NCBI RefSeq assembly: GCF_003012345.1
Contig: NZ_PVRV01000024.1
Location: 434,001-498,000, forward strand
Source of the DNA: Phytohalomonas tamaricis
GTDB taxonomy: Bacteria; Pseudomonadota; Gammaproteobacteria; Pseudomonadales; Halomonadaceae
Direction of reading: 5' to 3'
Length of the DNA: 64,000 nucleotides
A program made the position numbers and the translations under genes. Each line of letters starts with the position of its first letter. The stretch's first letter is position 1. The notes below the pieces were generated by a model. The model was not told the origin of the DNA. It searched no databases and was given only the letters and a program-made list of their open reading frames with translations. Positions 17,243 to 32,917 of this stretch are shown here, piece by piece.

Positions 17243-18937
17243 TTACGGAACAAATTTAGGTCGATAATGCCGCTCATAGGCGTAAGGCCATAATACTATC
17301 AATGTCATTATCAGCATTAATGCACCTGCTATGATGCTGGCTATACCAATCCACGGGTTACGAGCAGGCGTCTGAAAGAATACTTTGACTTCATGTTGAC
17401 CTGCACTCACATCGAACGTTATCAGACCTGCCTCATTTTTACCGACGACGCTACGCTGCCCATCTATATAAATATTCCAGAATGGAAAATAATAATGGCG
17501 TAACGTAACCGTACAAGGTACTGGAGCATCTACCAGGAGGCTTTTACGCTCTGCCTCCCATGTCCTGACTTGGACATGACAATTGGACGGACTAGCCATA
17601 GCCCGATGCGGATACTGTTTATTCTGTTCTTTAATAAAATCATCCGCATTCATTTCCCCGGTATCTTTGAGCAGGTACTTTGCCGTTGCAGGAGTGAGGT
17701 ACTCTGTCGTGCCGGGATGAGCACTAGGTAATTTAGCCACTCCGGTAACGGGGTAGACAGTCAACTGGTCTCCTCTCACCGCTGCTTTTCCACTGATCAT
17801 ACCAGCACCGGCAAATGTCACTGCAAAAAACGCCAGCCAGAAAGAATACACTAGATAGCGCCGCTTTCCTTGCATGACAAGCACAGCCATCAAGGACACC
17901 AGCACGGCGAGAAATACAGTAAACCTGAAGTTAAAGCCGATAATCTTGAACATCGGCAACAATTCCCAAATAAATCTAGTTCCCGGCAGTTGCAGGATAA
18001 AAAAGATTGCGCCTACGACTAGCATTAATTTCCAATATTTATTGGCACGCACTACATCTTTATTTTTCATCAAAAAATAGATGGCGATGACTAGGCAAAC
18101 TGCCGTATAGGAAAATAACAATATATGAATTAAGTTTCCCGAAGAGAATGTAGTCAGGTCGTCTAAAGAAAGACTAAGTGTTGGGTTATATGAGTAAAAA
18201 AGATAGTCGACTGAGGCAATTTCTTTAGAAGCTAAAAAGGCAGGCATCAAATACCATAATGAAAACACGATGGCTATCAACTGAGATAATCCATAGCCAA
18301 AGAGGGGCAATATACTTCTATTACGCCAAGTGACAACAATAGAAACTGCCCCTAATAAATAGGCAGTTGCAATCGCCATGGGGATATTGGTGATCCACAA
18401 CATACCGAGCAATAAAGCCAAGTAAAAAAAATAGACGCGCTTTGCATCTACCATCAGCTTAAAGAAATTATATAGCAACAGCGGCATAAGGCTGTTTGCT
18501 AGAACTTCAGCCGCAGAAAAACGTGTGAAGATACAGAAAATGATGTAGTAACTAGTTAAATAGAGAAGCGCCACTTTTATTTGATCACGCCGACTGACAA
18601 ACAGACTGCTTAGTACGTACATCGAAAGCCCGGAAATAAGCAGACAGAGCCAGAAATAGGCCAGGCCAATCAAATTAGCGGGAAGAATCAACCCTATGAC
18701 ACCACCTAACAAGAACGATAGAGGTGGATAAAAATAAAATCGCGGTGACCCTAACCCATAGTTGGCTCCAGAGTCCCATGCCGGGAAGATATCACCGTGA
18801 CGAAACGATTCGCTGTATCCCATCCATGAAGAGTAATGAAATAGTGAATCGCTGCCCCCATAGCCAAACACTAAAAAGATGATCAATGGCAAACATGCAA
18901 ATAGTGCGATGACTGACACTTCGTTTTTGTTAGCCAT
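17243..18937 (-). CDS. Large multi-pass membrane protein, GT-C/PTPS-related type
   Basis: A 564-residue protein with about twelve hydrophobic segments, then a soluble C-terminal part (about 385-530) rich in beta-strand, and a final membrane segment. The first periplasmic loop, with DSLFHYSSWMGY, HGDIFPAWD and GLGSPRFYFYPPLSFL, resembles the GT-C-type membrane proteins annotated as PTPS-related or YfhO-like, in which an early acidic motif binds a polyprenyl-linked sugar donor. I infer a glycosyltransferase or sugar-modifying role in surface polysaccharide; no activity is proven. It is AT-rich like the acyltransferase gene downstream. The ATG follows AGAGGT closely. Confidence 0.55.
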   Translation of the reverse strand: MANKNEVSVIALFACLPLIIFLVFGYGGSDSLFHYSSWMGYSESFRHGDIFPAWDSGANYGLGSPRFYFYPPLSFLLGGVIGLILPANLIGLAYFWLCLLISGLSMYVLSSLFVSRRDQIKVALLYLTSYYIIFCIFTRFSAAEVLANSLMPLLLYNFFKLMVDAKRVYFFYLALLLGMLWITNIPMAIATAYLLGAVSIVVTWRNRSILPLFGYGLSQLIAIVFSLWYLMPAFLASKEIASVDYLFYSYNPTLSLSLDDLTTFSSGNLIHILLFSYTAVCLVIAIYFLMKNKDVVRANKYWKLMLVVGAIFFILQLPGTRFIWELLPMFKIIGFNFRFTVFLAVLVSLMAVLVMQGKRRYLVYSFWLAFFAVTFAGAGMISGKAAVRGDQLTVYPVTGVAKLPSAHPGTTEYLTPATAKYLLKDTGEMNADDFIKEQNKQYPHRAMASPSNCHVQVRTWEAERKSLLVDAPVPCTVTLRHYYFPFWNIYIDGQRSVVGKNEAGLITFDVSAGQHEVKVFFQTPARNPWIGIASIIAGALMLIMTLIVLWPYAYERHYRPKFVP

Positions 18938-19606
18938 ATATACCTCTTAGCTATTATTTATATAAATCTAAAAAGAACCAAGACCTCATGCATAATATTA
19001 ATAACTGGAGATAGCGTTAGCCTGTGTTCAGGCAGAGCAAAAACTCGCCAAACATCTCTGATCAAGCAATTTAGCTTTACCTTTAAAGATTATAACTTTG
19101 CCAAGACCAATCTACTCCATAGTTAATAACTCATTCTCTCCTCTCTTATAAAAAATACTATGCAGAACCGCCTAGACACATAAAAGTATACTTATTTACC
19201 ACTCAAGCCATTAAATTAAATATGGAAAACTCATATATTTATTTATGATGAATAAACAATATGAAAACTATAGTATTAGCAATACTCATATAACCGCGCT
19301 TGTTTAAAATAACAAAAAAATAATGCTGCCATTTATTCTTAATACTTCAACTAACATTCAACACCTTGCAGTTGTTAAATAGCATGAATTTTTTAGGTAC
19401 GTTAATACACTATCGGCTCAGATAATGATTAGCCCGCTGACAGCTTAAGAACTTAATTCCATATGGGAATGTTATATTGGTCAGCCAAGCGTATTACTCA
19501 ACCAAGAATTTTATGTGATGTGTCCCAAGCAATAGCTTTATATGGTTAATGATTCAGGCAGTTGAGTTTTATAAACCAACCGAAAGACTGGTATTCCTGC
19601 TGATAT
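18938..19606. other. Long AT-rich region without recognisable genes
   Basis: About 670 bases, markedly AT-rich, with stop codons frequent in all frames. It presumably carries the promoter of the minus-strand membrane-protein gene. I see no ops/JUMPstart-like element, tRNA or insertion-sequence end. ATTCC..GGAAT around 19458-19472 is a minor palindrome. It could be degraded remnant DNA from acquisition of the islet. Confidence 0.5.
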
Positions 19607-19638
19607 AAAAAAGCCCCGATCCATGATCGGGGCTTTTT
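19607..19638. terminator. Bidirectional rho-independent terminator downstream of gltD
   Basis: AAGCCCCGAT (19611-19620) pairs with ATCGGGGCTT (19626-19635), flanked by an A-tract on the left and T-tract on the right, so it works in both directions. It lies 22 bases beyond the gltD stop and insulates gltBD from the AT-rich islet. Confidence 0.9.
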
Positions 19639-19659
19639 CAGAGTGATCTACCGTTTTTA

Positions 19660-25558
<5,899 letters not shown>

Positions 25559-26014
25559 GGCGTGCCTCACAGAGTGTTGTATCCAGGATAGATATACGGT
25601 ATTTTAAAAAGTTATTTTTTAATTATTGGTTATTTTTTAATGCAAAAACGGCGGCCCTGTTAGGGCGCGGAGAGCTGCCGAGCATATCGGCATCGATATA
25701 ACAGCGCAAACAATCCTTATCTGGCAGAGTGCAAAAAAAGCTGCAAAAACGCGCCTTTAGCTTCACAAAAAGCTAAAAATGCCTATAGCTCAAAGGGTTA
25801 GATGCAAACCCCACCTATCAGAAACTTAATTAGACTTTAGTCTAATAACCAGTCTTTGAAGTCATGCCGATTCGGTATAAGCCATGCCAATATCAAGCAT
25901 AGCGACCTTCGATCACCCCGAAACGCACTTCGCGCCACTGCACCCGGCCCTCGTTCTAATGCATAGCCGTTATAGCTATTTTTGGTTTATAGCGAAGAAA
26001 CAGGTGTGGCAGGA
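25559..26014. promoter_or_regulatory. gltBD upstream region with leader hairpins and an 18-base palindrome
   Basis: This gap separates gltB from the aroB terminator. Near gltB are two small hairpins that could lie in its mRNA leader: GCCCT-gtt-AGGGC (25653-25665) and TGCCGA..TCGGCA (25676-25692). Further upstream is the perfect palindrome ATTAGACTTTAGTCTAAT (25829-25846), 8-base arms around TT, an operator candidate for an unknown dimeric regulator. The stretch is AT-rich compared with the flanking genes. No open frame with a ribosome-binding site was found. Confidence 0.4.
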
Positions 26015-26044
26015 ACAAAAAAGCCCCGCTTCAGCGAGGCTCTT
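26015..26044 (-). terminator. Rho-independent terminator after aroB
   Basis: On the minus strand AGCCTCGCT, short loop, AGCGGGGCT followed by TTTTTTGTT. It closes the pilM-aroB run about 40 bases after the aroB stop. Confidence 0.85.
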
Positions 26045-26080
26045 TGGATGAGCATTTCCAATAAAACACTCTCTGTTATA

Positions 26081-27166
26081 TCAAGTGCGCGGGAAGGAAT
26101 TTATCACCTCGGTCAGCGTAGCCTTATCCACCTTGTCGGTAACGCAGGCCTCGCCAAGCGCTTTCAGCAGCACCAGGCGCAGTCGTCCATCCAGCACTTT
26201 CTTGTCACGTCCCATCAGTTCGAGGAAACGCGCCGCGTCCATATCGCCAGGCGCATGGAGCGGTAAGCCGGCGGCCTCGATCACTCGTGCGATACGTGCC
26301 AGCGCCTTTTCATCGATCCAGCCTAGGGACCGAGATAACGTTGCGGCCATCATCATTCCAGCGCCCACTGCTTCGCCGTGCAGCCAAACACCATAACCTT
26401 GTGCCGTCTCGATCGCATGGCCAAAGGTATGTCCAAGATTGAGCAGCGCACGTACGCCCTGCTCGGTCTCGTCTTCGGCGACGACGTCGGCCTTGATGGC
26501 GCAACTTTTGAGAATCGCCTCAGTCAGCATTTGATCATCGAGTTCGCGTAGGCGAACCATGTTCGCTTCGAGCCAACTCAGAAACGCCTCATCTCGGATC
26601 AGTCCGTACTTGATCACCTCAGCCAGACCGGACGACAGTTCACGGGCAGGTAGCGTGGTCAGCGTAGAGGTATCGATCAGCACCACCTTGGGCTGCCAGA
26701 ACGCTCCCAACATGTTCTTGCCACGAGGATGATTAACCCCGGTCTTGCCTCCGACCGAAGAATCCACCTGGGAAAGCAGGGTCGTTGGAATCTGAACGAA
26801 CGCCACGCCGCGCTGATAGCACGCCGCCGCGAAACCGGCCATGTCACCGATGACACCGCCGCCCAGCGCAATAACTGTACAACGGCGATTAAAGTTAGCT
26901 GCCAGAAGCGCATCCCATATACGCTCAACCGAAGCGAGCGTCTTGGTATGCTCACCATCAGGCAGAATCACTTCCTGGACATCAAATTCGCTGAGTAATC
27001 GCTTGATGCGTGCCAAATACAGTGGCGCGACGGTTTCGTTGGTCACAATCATGACCTGACAACCCGCGATATGAGGGGTTAACAATTCACCGTGATCAAG
27101 CAGGTCAGGCCCTACATGTATCGGATAGCTACGTTCGAGAAGATCAACCTTAAGCGTCTGGAGCAT
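26081..27166 (-). CDS. aroB: 3-dehydroquinate synthase
   Basis: A 361-residue NAD- and metal-dependent enzyme, step two of the shikimate pathway (DAHP to 3-dehydroquinate). The NAD loop is [16 protein letters not shown]; the substrate/metal region has [31 protein letters not shown] (metal Glu) and [12 protein letters not shown] (metal His), plus [11 protein letters not shown]. Three bases separate it from aroK. It ends the pil-aro run and is of usual length. Its substrate is made by the DAHP synthase at 58974-60029. Confidence 0.95.
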   Translation of the reverse strand: MLQTLKVDLLERSYPIHVGPDLLDHGELLTPHIAGCQVMIVTNETVAPLYLARIKRLLSEFDVQEVILPDGEHTKTLASVERIWDALLAANFNRRCTVIALGGGVIGDMAGFAAACYQRGVAFVQIPTTLLSQVDSSVGGKTGVNHPRGKNMLGAFWQPKVVLIDTSTLTTLPARELSSGLAEVIKYGLIRDEAFLSWLEANMVRLRELDDQMLTEAILKSCAIKADVVAEDETEQGVRALLNLGHTFGHAIETAQGYGVWLHGEAVGAGMMMAATLSRSLGWIDEKALARIARVIEAAGLPLHAPGDMDAARFLELMGRDKKVLDGRLRLVLLKALGEACVTDKVDKATLTEVINSFPRT

Positions 27167-27169
27167 GGC

Positions 27170-27712
27170 TCAAGCATCCTGTCTTAACGGGTGGGCCAGT
27201 TGTCTGGCACGGCGCTTGATTTCATTGACAACGGCACGAGGGCTGCGACGATCAGTATGAACGATCAGATCGGCCGTACCACGATAAAGCGGCTCGCGAA
27301 TGGCAAAGAGTTCACGCAGTTTGGCTGCAGGATCGTCGCATTGCAGCAGCGGCCGGTTACGATCACGTGAAGTGCGCCGAAGCTGCTGCTCGACGGTGGT
27401 GCATAAAAAAACGACCGTGCCACGCTCACGCAGATATTGTCGGCTTGCCTCATTGGTCACTGCACCGCCACCCGTGGCTAGCACAATACCATGCTTGCGG
27501 GACAGTTCACCGATTACCTGCGCTTCGCGCAGACGAAATCCCGCCTCTCCTTCAACATCGAAGATCCATGGAATATTGCATCCACAGCGCCGCTCGATCT
27601 CATGATCGCTGTCGAAGAATTCACGATGTAGTTCGGCCGCCAGAAGGCGGCCGATCGTACTTTTACCGGTCCCCATGGGACCGATAAGAAAAAGATTGGG
27701 TAGTGATTGCAT
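27170..27712 (-). CDS. aroK: Shikimate kinase
   Basis: A 180-residue P-loop kinase, ATP-dependent phosphorylation of shikimate. Walker A is GPMGTGKST (residues 11-19), shikimate-binding residues lie in DSDHEIE, FR at the end of EGEAGFR, and the loop GGGAV, and RNRPLLQ is the lid. Typical AroK length. Its ATG shares one base with the pilQ TGA, so translation is probably coupled. The pilQ-aroK-aroB order is a classic gammaproteobacterial arrangement. Confidence 0.95.
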   Translation of the reverse strand: MQSLPNLFLIGPMGTGKSTIGRLLAAELHREFFDSDHEIERRCGCNIPWIFDVEGEAGFRLREAQVIGELSRKHGIVLATGGGAVTNEASRQYLRERGTVVFLCTTVEQQLRRTSRDRNRPLLQCDDPAAKLRELFAIREPLYRGTADLIVHTDRRSPRAVVNEIKRRARQLAHPLRQDA

Positions 27713-29769
27713 CAGCGAACCGCCAGCCCGTCCTCTATGATCTTCGGAGTAATGAATACCAACAATTCTACCTTTTCATTCGACTCTTCGGTATAGCGGA
27801 ACAACTGTCCCAGCATCGGAAGGTCACCTAAAAAAGGCGTTTTATATAGATTACGCAACTGCTCGGTAGACAGGATACCCCCAAGCACTACTGTTTCGCC
27901 ATTGTTGACGAGCACCTGAGTCTGAATTTCATTGGTATCGATCGCCGGCGCACCGTCGTAATCGGTACTAGATACATCATCATTATTGACGATTAAATCC
28001 ATGATGATGCGGTTGTCGGGGGTGATCTGTGGCGTGACCTGAAGCGACAGCACCGCCTCCTTGAACTCGACGTTGGTCGCTCCGGAAGAGGTCGATTCCT
28101 GGTAGGGAATCTCCTGGCCCTGCTTGATCACTGCCTTTTGCTGATTGGCGGTAATCACCTTGGGCTGGGAAATCGTCTGGCTCTTGCCTTCACTCTCCAG
28201 CGCGTTCAACTCAAGGTCAAGCAGCACATCGCCAGACAAGTAACCGAAACTGAAGGTAGTGGTCGGGCTAGTATCGCTGCCAAGGTCCACCACCAGACCG
28301 CCGGTTGAACTAACGCCAGTGGAAGCCCCAGACAGATTGATGCCGCTACCCGGTACGCTGGCCTTCGATGCTCCCCAGCGAATGCCCATCGTATTAGTGA
28401 CGCTCTGACGAGCAATGACGATGCGCGCCTCGATCTGAACCTGGCGAATAGGGACGTCGAGATGATCCAACGTACGGCGCACCTGTTCGATCTGCTCGCG
28501 AGTATCCTGAATCAGCAATGTGTTGGTGCGGGCATCGACCATGACGCGGCCACGTTCGGATAGCAGGCCCAATCCTGCGTCACCACGCAGCAGCGTGGCC
28601 ATATCCGCCGCCTTGGCATAGCGCACCTGAATGTAATCCGTGGTCAATTGAGCCGTCTGTTCCAGACTCTGATCCGCTTGAACAGCCTGCTGTGCCATTG
28701 CCGCCAGTTCACCGCTGGGGGCCACCAACAGCACGTTGCCTGTGCGCAGGCTTGCCAAACCACGCGTTCGCAATACCAGCTCAAGCGCCTGATCCCACGG
28801 CACATTCTGAAGGTTCAGCGTCACGCCGCCGGACACGTTGTCGCTGACGACCAGATTCAGCCCGCCCTCTTCAGCGAGAATCGACAGGACTGTGCGCACT
28901 TCGATATTTTGAAAATTGAGCGTGATCTTCTTGCCGCTATACGGAAACTGCGACTGCTGCGCTGCGGCCTGGGGTGAGTTGAGCGGCGGCACTTCAATGG
29001 TCAGCTCACGCTCGACCTGAGTAACCAGCGGCGCGCCGGCATTTTGTGTAGCGAGCATCAAGCGCACACCGTCAGCGCTTTCACTGGGCGTAACGCGCTG
29101 CACCGGTGTGGCAAAATCACTAACATCAAGAATCTGACGCCACTGCTGTGGCAGCGTCACGCCCGGCAATACCACGTTGATACCACCACGCACTGTTTCA
29201 ATGTCGGGGGCGATATTGGCACGACTGAGCGTCACCACAAGGCGCCCGGCCCCATTGGCACCGGTCCGAAAATCGAGCAACTCGACGCGCGCGCCAGCTG
29301 AATCCGGTGCTACTGTCTCGCTTCGCTCAGATCCCTTCATGCGCTCCATGAACGAAGCAGACCCTGCCGAGGCTGTAGCGCCTACCTGAACGTAAAGCAT
29401 GTTGCCATCGCGACGAGTCGTGTACGCCTGTGGTTCGAGCAGACTGATGACAAGACGAAGCCGCGCATCATCTCCCATCACATTGAGCTCATCGATACCG
29501 TTGCGGCCCACTGGGTAGCGGCGCTGCGTCAGACGGCTTGTTGCTTGTGCGAAATCCAGCACCAGACGCCGTGGCGAGCTTAGCATGTAGCTTTTCGGCT
29601 CAGGCGCAGGCCCGTCGAAACGTAGGCCGAACGTGACCTGGTCGGCTCTCGCCGCATCGACTGAAACGGTAGTCAACGCAGGCGCAGCCTCTGCGGCGGC
29701 GATGGACAATGTATTCCAGGCGATGACGACAAGCGTCACCATGAACAAACGTCGATACAAGGCTTTCAT
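27712..29769 (-). CDS. pilQ: Type IV pilus secretin
   Basis: A 685-residue outer-membrane secretin through which type IV pili exit. It has a signal peptide (hydrophobic core [22 protein letters not shown] cleavage), AMIN-type peptidoglycan-binding region(s) in the first 260 residues, a secretin N0/N1 region starting at [26 protein letters not shown] (split), and a secretin core from about 430, with [20 protein letters not shown] (20 residues) and VPP-like [20 protein letters not shown]. It is 63 bases after pilP and overlaps aroK by one base. Confidence 0.93.
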   Translation of the reverse strand: MKALYRRLFMVTLVVIAWNTLSIAAAEAAPALTTVSVDAARADQVTFGLRFDGPAPEPKSYMLSSPRRLVLDFAQATSRLTQRRYPVGRNGIDELNVMGDDARLRLVISLLEPQAYTTRRDGNMLYVQVGATASAGSASFMERMKGSERSETVAPDSAGARVELLDFRTGANGAGRLVVTLSRANIAPDIETVRGGINVVLPGVTLPQQWRQILDVSDFATPVQRVTPSESADGVRLMLATQNAGAPLVTQVERELTIEVPPLNSPQAAAQQSQFPYSGKKITLNFQNIEVRTVLSILAEEGGLNLVVSDNVSGGVTLNLQNVPWDQALELVLRTRGLASLRTGNVLLVAPSGELAAMAQQAVQADQSLEQTAQLTTDYIQVRYAKAADMATLLRGDAGLGLLSERGRVMVDARTNTLLIQDTREQIEQVRRTLDHLDVPIRQVQIEARIVIARQSVTNTMGIRWGASKASVPGSGINLSGASTGVSSTGGLVVDLGSDTSPTTTFSFGYLSGDVLLDLELNALESEGKSQTISQPKVITANQQKAVIKQGQEIPYQESTSSGATNVEFKEAVLSLQVTPQITPDNRIIMDLIVNNDDVSSTDYDGAPAIDTNEIQTQVLVNNGETVVLGGILSTEQLRNLYKTPFLGDLPMLGQLFRYTEESNEKVELLVFITPKIIEDGLAVR

Positions 29770-29832
29770 CGTAATATCTCTTGGCGTGTCCTACTCATAC
29801 GGGCATTTGAAGCTGTGCTTGTATCGTGTCTC

Positions 29833-30402
29833 TCACGGCGCATTAGCCTCACCCATCGTCAATTCACGTGGCTGCTCCTGCCATCCTCCCGAGCCATCGG
29901 CTACCAACTCGACGATAGCCAAGCGATTATTTTCAATCGCCACGACACGGCCAGCGTGCTCTCCCAGATGCTGGCCAACGTGCAAACGCTGTACGCTGCC
30001 ATCCGGCGTCTGGATTAGGGCCACGGCTCGGCCATTGGAAAAAAGCGTACCGGCGAAGCGCAGTGCATCGAGCGCGTAAGCTTCAAGAGGGTCTTTGCTG
30101 CGCTGTGCATCAGGTTTGGCTCCCGCCTCTTCTGTTGCCGGCAACATATCCGATACAGATGCCCATGGCGTAAAAGGGCCGCGTAGATCAGCATGGCTGT
30201 ACGCCGCCGCCTGATAGCTCGGCTGCTCAGGTAACGCATCAACATGGCCCTGAGGCCGATCACGCAGAGCATCCAGCTGGGTATCCAGCCCCTCTATATC
30301 GGGACGCGCACACCCAGTCACCAACAAAGCCGTGGATAGCGCAAAACATAACGTCCTGAGCATTGCCACCCGCCTTTTTGGCGCCAGCTTCACGATATTC
30401 AT
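29833..30402 (-). CDS. pilP: Type IV pilus assembly lipoprotein PilP
   Basis: A 189-residue lipoprotein with lipobox LVTGC near residue 31, a flexible Pro/Gln-rich linker and the compact beta PilP domain (LRFAGTLFSNGRAVALIQ, LHVGQHLGEHAGRVVAIENN split). PilP links the PilN/PilO inner-membrane complex to the PilQ secretin. The ATG overlaps the pilO stop by ATGA; an internal ATG (13 codons later) would give a more usual signal length and could be the true start. Confidence 0.88.
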   Translation of the reverse strand: MNIVKLAPKRRVAMLRTLCFALSTALLVTGCARPDIEGLDTQLDALRDRPQGHVDALPEQPSYQAAAYSHADLRGPFTPWASVSDMLPATEEAGAKPDAQRSKDPLEAYALDALRFAGTLFSNGRAVALIQTPDGSVQRLHVGQHLGEHAGRVVAIENNRLAIVELVADGSGGWQEQPRELTMGEANAP

Positions 30403-31085
30403 GGCTGGCCTCCCTTCCGTTTGGGCGTAGGCTTGTCGGTAGACTCGGGTGGATCAGTGTCGTAACGGTACGTTTTGGCCACCATGGTTAGCGTCAGATC
30501 GCTACTGCTTTTGCTTGCACCTTTTGCCTCGGTACGCGGTGTCAGCGTGAAGTCATGGAGCGTGACGATGCGCGGCAACCCTGCTACGCCAGAAACAAAT
30601 GCCGCGATGCGGTGGTAGTCGCCTACCACCTGGATATTGAAGGGCTGCTCAGTGTAAAAATCATGCACAACCGGTGCAGCGAGGCGAACAAAGTCGATGC
30701 CTAGCCGATGGGCACGCGCGGTATCGCTAATATCGTCAAGTAATGCAGGCACTTCAGCATCGGTGGGCAGCATGCTGACCAGCCGGGCCATATGGTGATC
30801 GAGCATGTCCATCTGCTCTTTCAACAATGCCAGATTGGCCGCTTGAAAAGACTTCATGCCGAATTGCGTCATCAACGCCTGTTCTTTGGCCCGGGATTGT
30901 TCAAGCGCCTGCTCACGTGGCGAGACGACATACCACTGTGCTGCGAAGAACACGCCGACCACTATCAATACGCAGCACAGCACTTTCAAAAGAAGGGGCC
31001 AGTTTCCGGCTTCCTTGATGTCGAGGCTGGCAACATCCAGCTCACGTAAATGTTTCCACTCGGTCTGCCAGCGCAACTTGTTCAT
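30399..31085 (-). CDS. pilO: Type IV pilus inner-membrane alignment protein PilO
   Basis: A 228-residue bitopic protein: cytoplasmic N-terminus, a single membrane span near residues 31-52 (LLKVLCCVLIVVGVFFAAQW), a coiled coil (about 55-105), then the ferredoxin-like PilO domain, with PFNIQVVGDYHRIAAFVSGVA (split PFNIQ/GDYHRI) typical of the family. It heterodimerises with PilN. It overlaps both pilN and pilP by four bases. Confidence 0.9.
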   Translation of the reverse strand: MNKLRWQTEWKHLRELDVASLDIKEAGNWPLLLKVLCCVLIVVGVFFAAQWYVVSPREQALEQSRAKEQALMTQFGMKSFQAANLALLKEQMDMLDHHMARLVSMLPTDAEVPALLDDISDTARAHRLGIDFVRLAAPVVHDFYTEQPFNIQVVGDYHRIAAFVSGVAGLPRIVTLHDFTLTPRTEAKGASKSSSDLTLTMVAKTYRYDTDPPESTDKPTPKRKGGQP

Positions 31086-31684
31086 TGCCCGGCCTCCTGA
31101 GCACTAGCATTATCGGCGCCTTCAACCGAAGCCACCTGCTCGGGCACGGTGAGGTTGAAACGTCTGACACTGTCGCCACCTTCACTTGACTTCACATCAA
31201 GTAGCAGCGGTTCGCCAAACACCCGAGACATGGCAAGGGCGCGCATCTGATCTGACACCTGGCGGTTAGTACGTGACACGCCGCTGATATCAAGCTGAGC
31301 ATCATGACGTACCACACGGTCGTAGTAGGTACCGTCAACCAAAGTGGCTGTGAGCTGGTCGAAGAGTTCAACCGTTTGGGGACGGCTAAACTGTAATTGG
31401 CGGATGAGATCGATCTGTTTTTGCAGCTGTTCACGCCGGACCTGGAGATCCTTGACCACTTGAATATCATGCTCAAGCGCTACGATCCGCTGCTCGATAT
31501 GCTCTATTCGTTCCTGTTCGGCATCGAGCTGCCCCTGTACCCATTGTGCCTTGAGCCAGCCAAAGGCGACGGCCAGCAGCACGCAGCACGCTATCACGCC
31601 ATAAAATTGCCGGGTACGGCGTTCACGCGCCTGCTCCCGCCATGGCAGCAAGTTAATTTCAATGCCTTTCATTGGCGCAGTCAT
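31082..31684 (-). CDS. pilN: Type IV pilus inner-membrane protein PilN
   Basis: A 200-residue protein starting with the conserved INLLPWREQARERR segment that docks into PilM, followed by a membrane span (residues 28-46), a coiled coil and a PilN ferredoxin-like domain ending with FNLTVPEQ. The ATG at 31684 is chosen: it forms an ATGA overlap with the pilM stop and follows GAGGT; the frame is open nine codons further. It transmits PilM state to PilO/PilP. Confidence 0.9.
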   Translation of the reverse strand: MTAPMKGIEINLLPWREQARERRTRQFYGVIACCVLLAVAFGWLKAQWVQGQLDAEQERIEHIEQRIVALEHDIQVVKDLQVRREQLQKQIDLIRQLQFSRPQTVELFDQLTATLVDGTYYDRVVRHDAQLDISGVSRTNRQVSDQMRALAMSRVFGEPLLLDVKSSEGGDSVRRFNLTVPEQVASVEGADNASAQEAGQ

Positions 31685-32739
31685 GACATTGACCTCATGG
31701 CTAGACCACACGCTGTCAACATTGCCGGGGCGTCACGGTTCAGCGCTTCAAGCTCGATGCGAGCGTTGAGCCGCATATGCATAAAAGGATTGGCACTGAC
31801 GACTTCAAGCCCGCTCTCTTCCGCGAGCCGAGCCTGCAAACCAGTAATGACGCTCGACCCACCCGCCAGCATAATACGGTCAATGTCATGTGACCCAGCC
31901 GTGGTGTAATACAGCTGCAGTGATCGCATCACCTGCTGAACCAGGGCTTCCCGAAAGGGGTGCAATAGACGCGCTTCGTAATCAGGTAAATTGTTAAGTT
32001 TCTTGGCCAGCCCCGCCTCGTCGAGTGTCAGTCGATAGGTCTGACGAATTTCGTCGGTTAACTGACGTCCTCCCATGACACTGTCGCGACTGTGCACGAT
32101 GCGTCCACCAGAAATCACATGGAACGCCGTCATGCTGGCGCCGACATCCACTACTGCCTGAGCCCGCTCCTGTCGCGCCTGGCCATCGGCACGTAACAAC
32201 TCCCGATACGCACGCTCCATGGCAAAGGTTTCAACGTCGACAGCCGCCGGAACAAGCCCGGCCTGCGTCAACGCATCCGTCAGCAATTGGACATCCTGCA
32301 GCCGGCACGCCACCAGCAGGACATCCTGCTGATCGGCATAACGTGGATTAACGCCCAGACGCTGAAAGTCGAAGGTCACTTCATTGAACGGAAACGGGAT
32401 ATGCTTGTCTGAATCAAGCGCAATTCGCGCCTCGATCTCCTCATCGGAATAGGAATAGGGCAAGGAAATCGTTTTGGTAATGACCGCTGTTGCCGGCAAC
32501 GCCACTACGGCGCGGCGCGATTTGGGACGGGCTTTTTCGACAGCACGCGTCAATGCCGTCACGACTTCATCCATATCGCGAATACGCCGTTCGACCACTG
32601 CATTTTCCTGCAATGGTCGAACCGCATAGCTTTCGACACGAAACTGCTCGCCCTGACGTACCAGTTCGAGCAGCTTGACGGTCGCTGAAGTAATGTCGAC
32701 ACCGATCAGGCCGGTGCTTGACGTTTTTAAGCCAAACAA
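31681..32739 (-). CDS. pilM: Type IV pilus actin-like ATPase PilM
   Basis: A 352-residue cytoplasmic actin/FtsA-fold protein. Nucleotide-binding signatures: IGVDITSATVKLLEL (phosphate 1), AVVDVGASMTAFHVI (phosphate 2) and IMLAGGSSVITGL (adenosine). It opens the pilMNOPQ-aroK-aroB run. The start codon is TTG, supported by AGGAA seven bases upstream and by the family N-terminus MFGLK; no ATG fits. It is divergent from mrcA across a 178-base gap, as in Pseudomonas. Confidence 0.93.
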   Translation of the reverse strand: MFGLKTSSTGLIGVDITSATVKLLELVRQGEQFRVESYAVRPLQENAVVERRIRDMDEVVTALTRAVEKARPKSRRAVVALPATAVITKTISLPYSYSDEEIEARIALDSDKHIPFPFNEVTFDFQRLGVNPRYADQQDVLLVACRLQDVQLLTDALTQAGLVPAAVDVETFAMERAYRELLRADGQARQERAQAVVDVGASMTAFHVISGGRIVHSRDSVMGGRQLTDEIRQTYRLTLDEAGLAKKLNNLPDYEARLLHPFREALVQQVMRSLQLYYTTAGSHDIDRIMLAGGSSVITGLQARLAEESGLEVVSANPFMHMRLNARIELEALNRDAPAMLTACGLAMRSMS

Positions 32740-32917
32740 GGTCCGTTCCTTTGGTATATGTTACAAGACGTATAATTTAATCGCCGTGCGCCGCTCAAGA
32801 TGGCACCATCGCTTTAACGCTAGTCGGTCATTGGCTGGCTACTTATAATGCTCAGGCTAAGGACGGCCTTGCCCATCGCAGCACCACCGCCACCTCAATT
32901 GACGGATTGCGTTTTAC

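Noticed and set aside
17129-17275. Plus-strand frame of about 45 codons with GGAAG before ATG
   Set aside because: It runs through a terminator and into the end of the opposite gene, and the peptide has no coherent features.
19261-19293. Ten-codon frame MKTIVLAILI resembling a signal-peptide start
   Set aside because: Stops at once and has no ribosome-binding site; chance in AT-rich sequence.
15751-19606. Integrative element or prophage
   Set aside because: No integrase, transposase, tRNA target, or direct repeats found at the borders; only composition is unusual.
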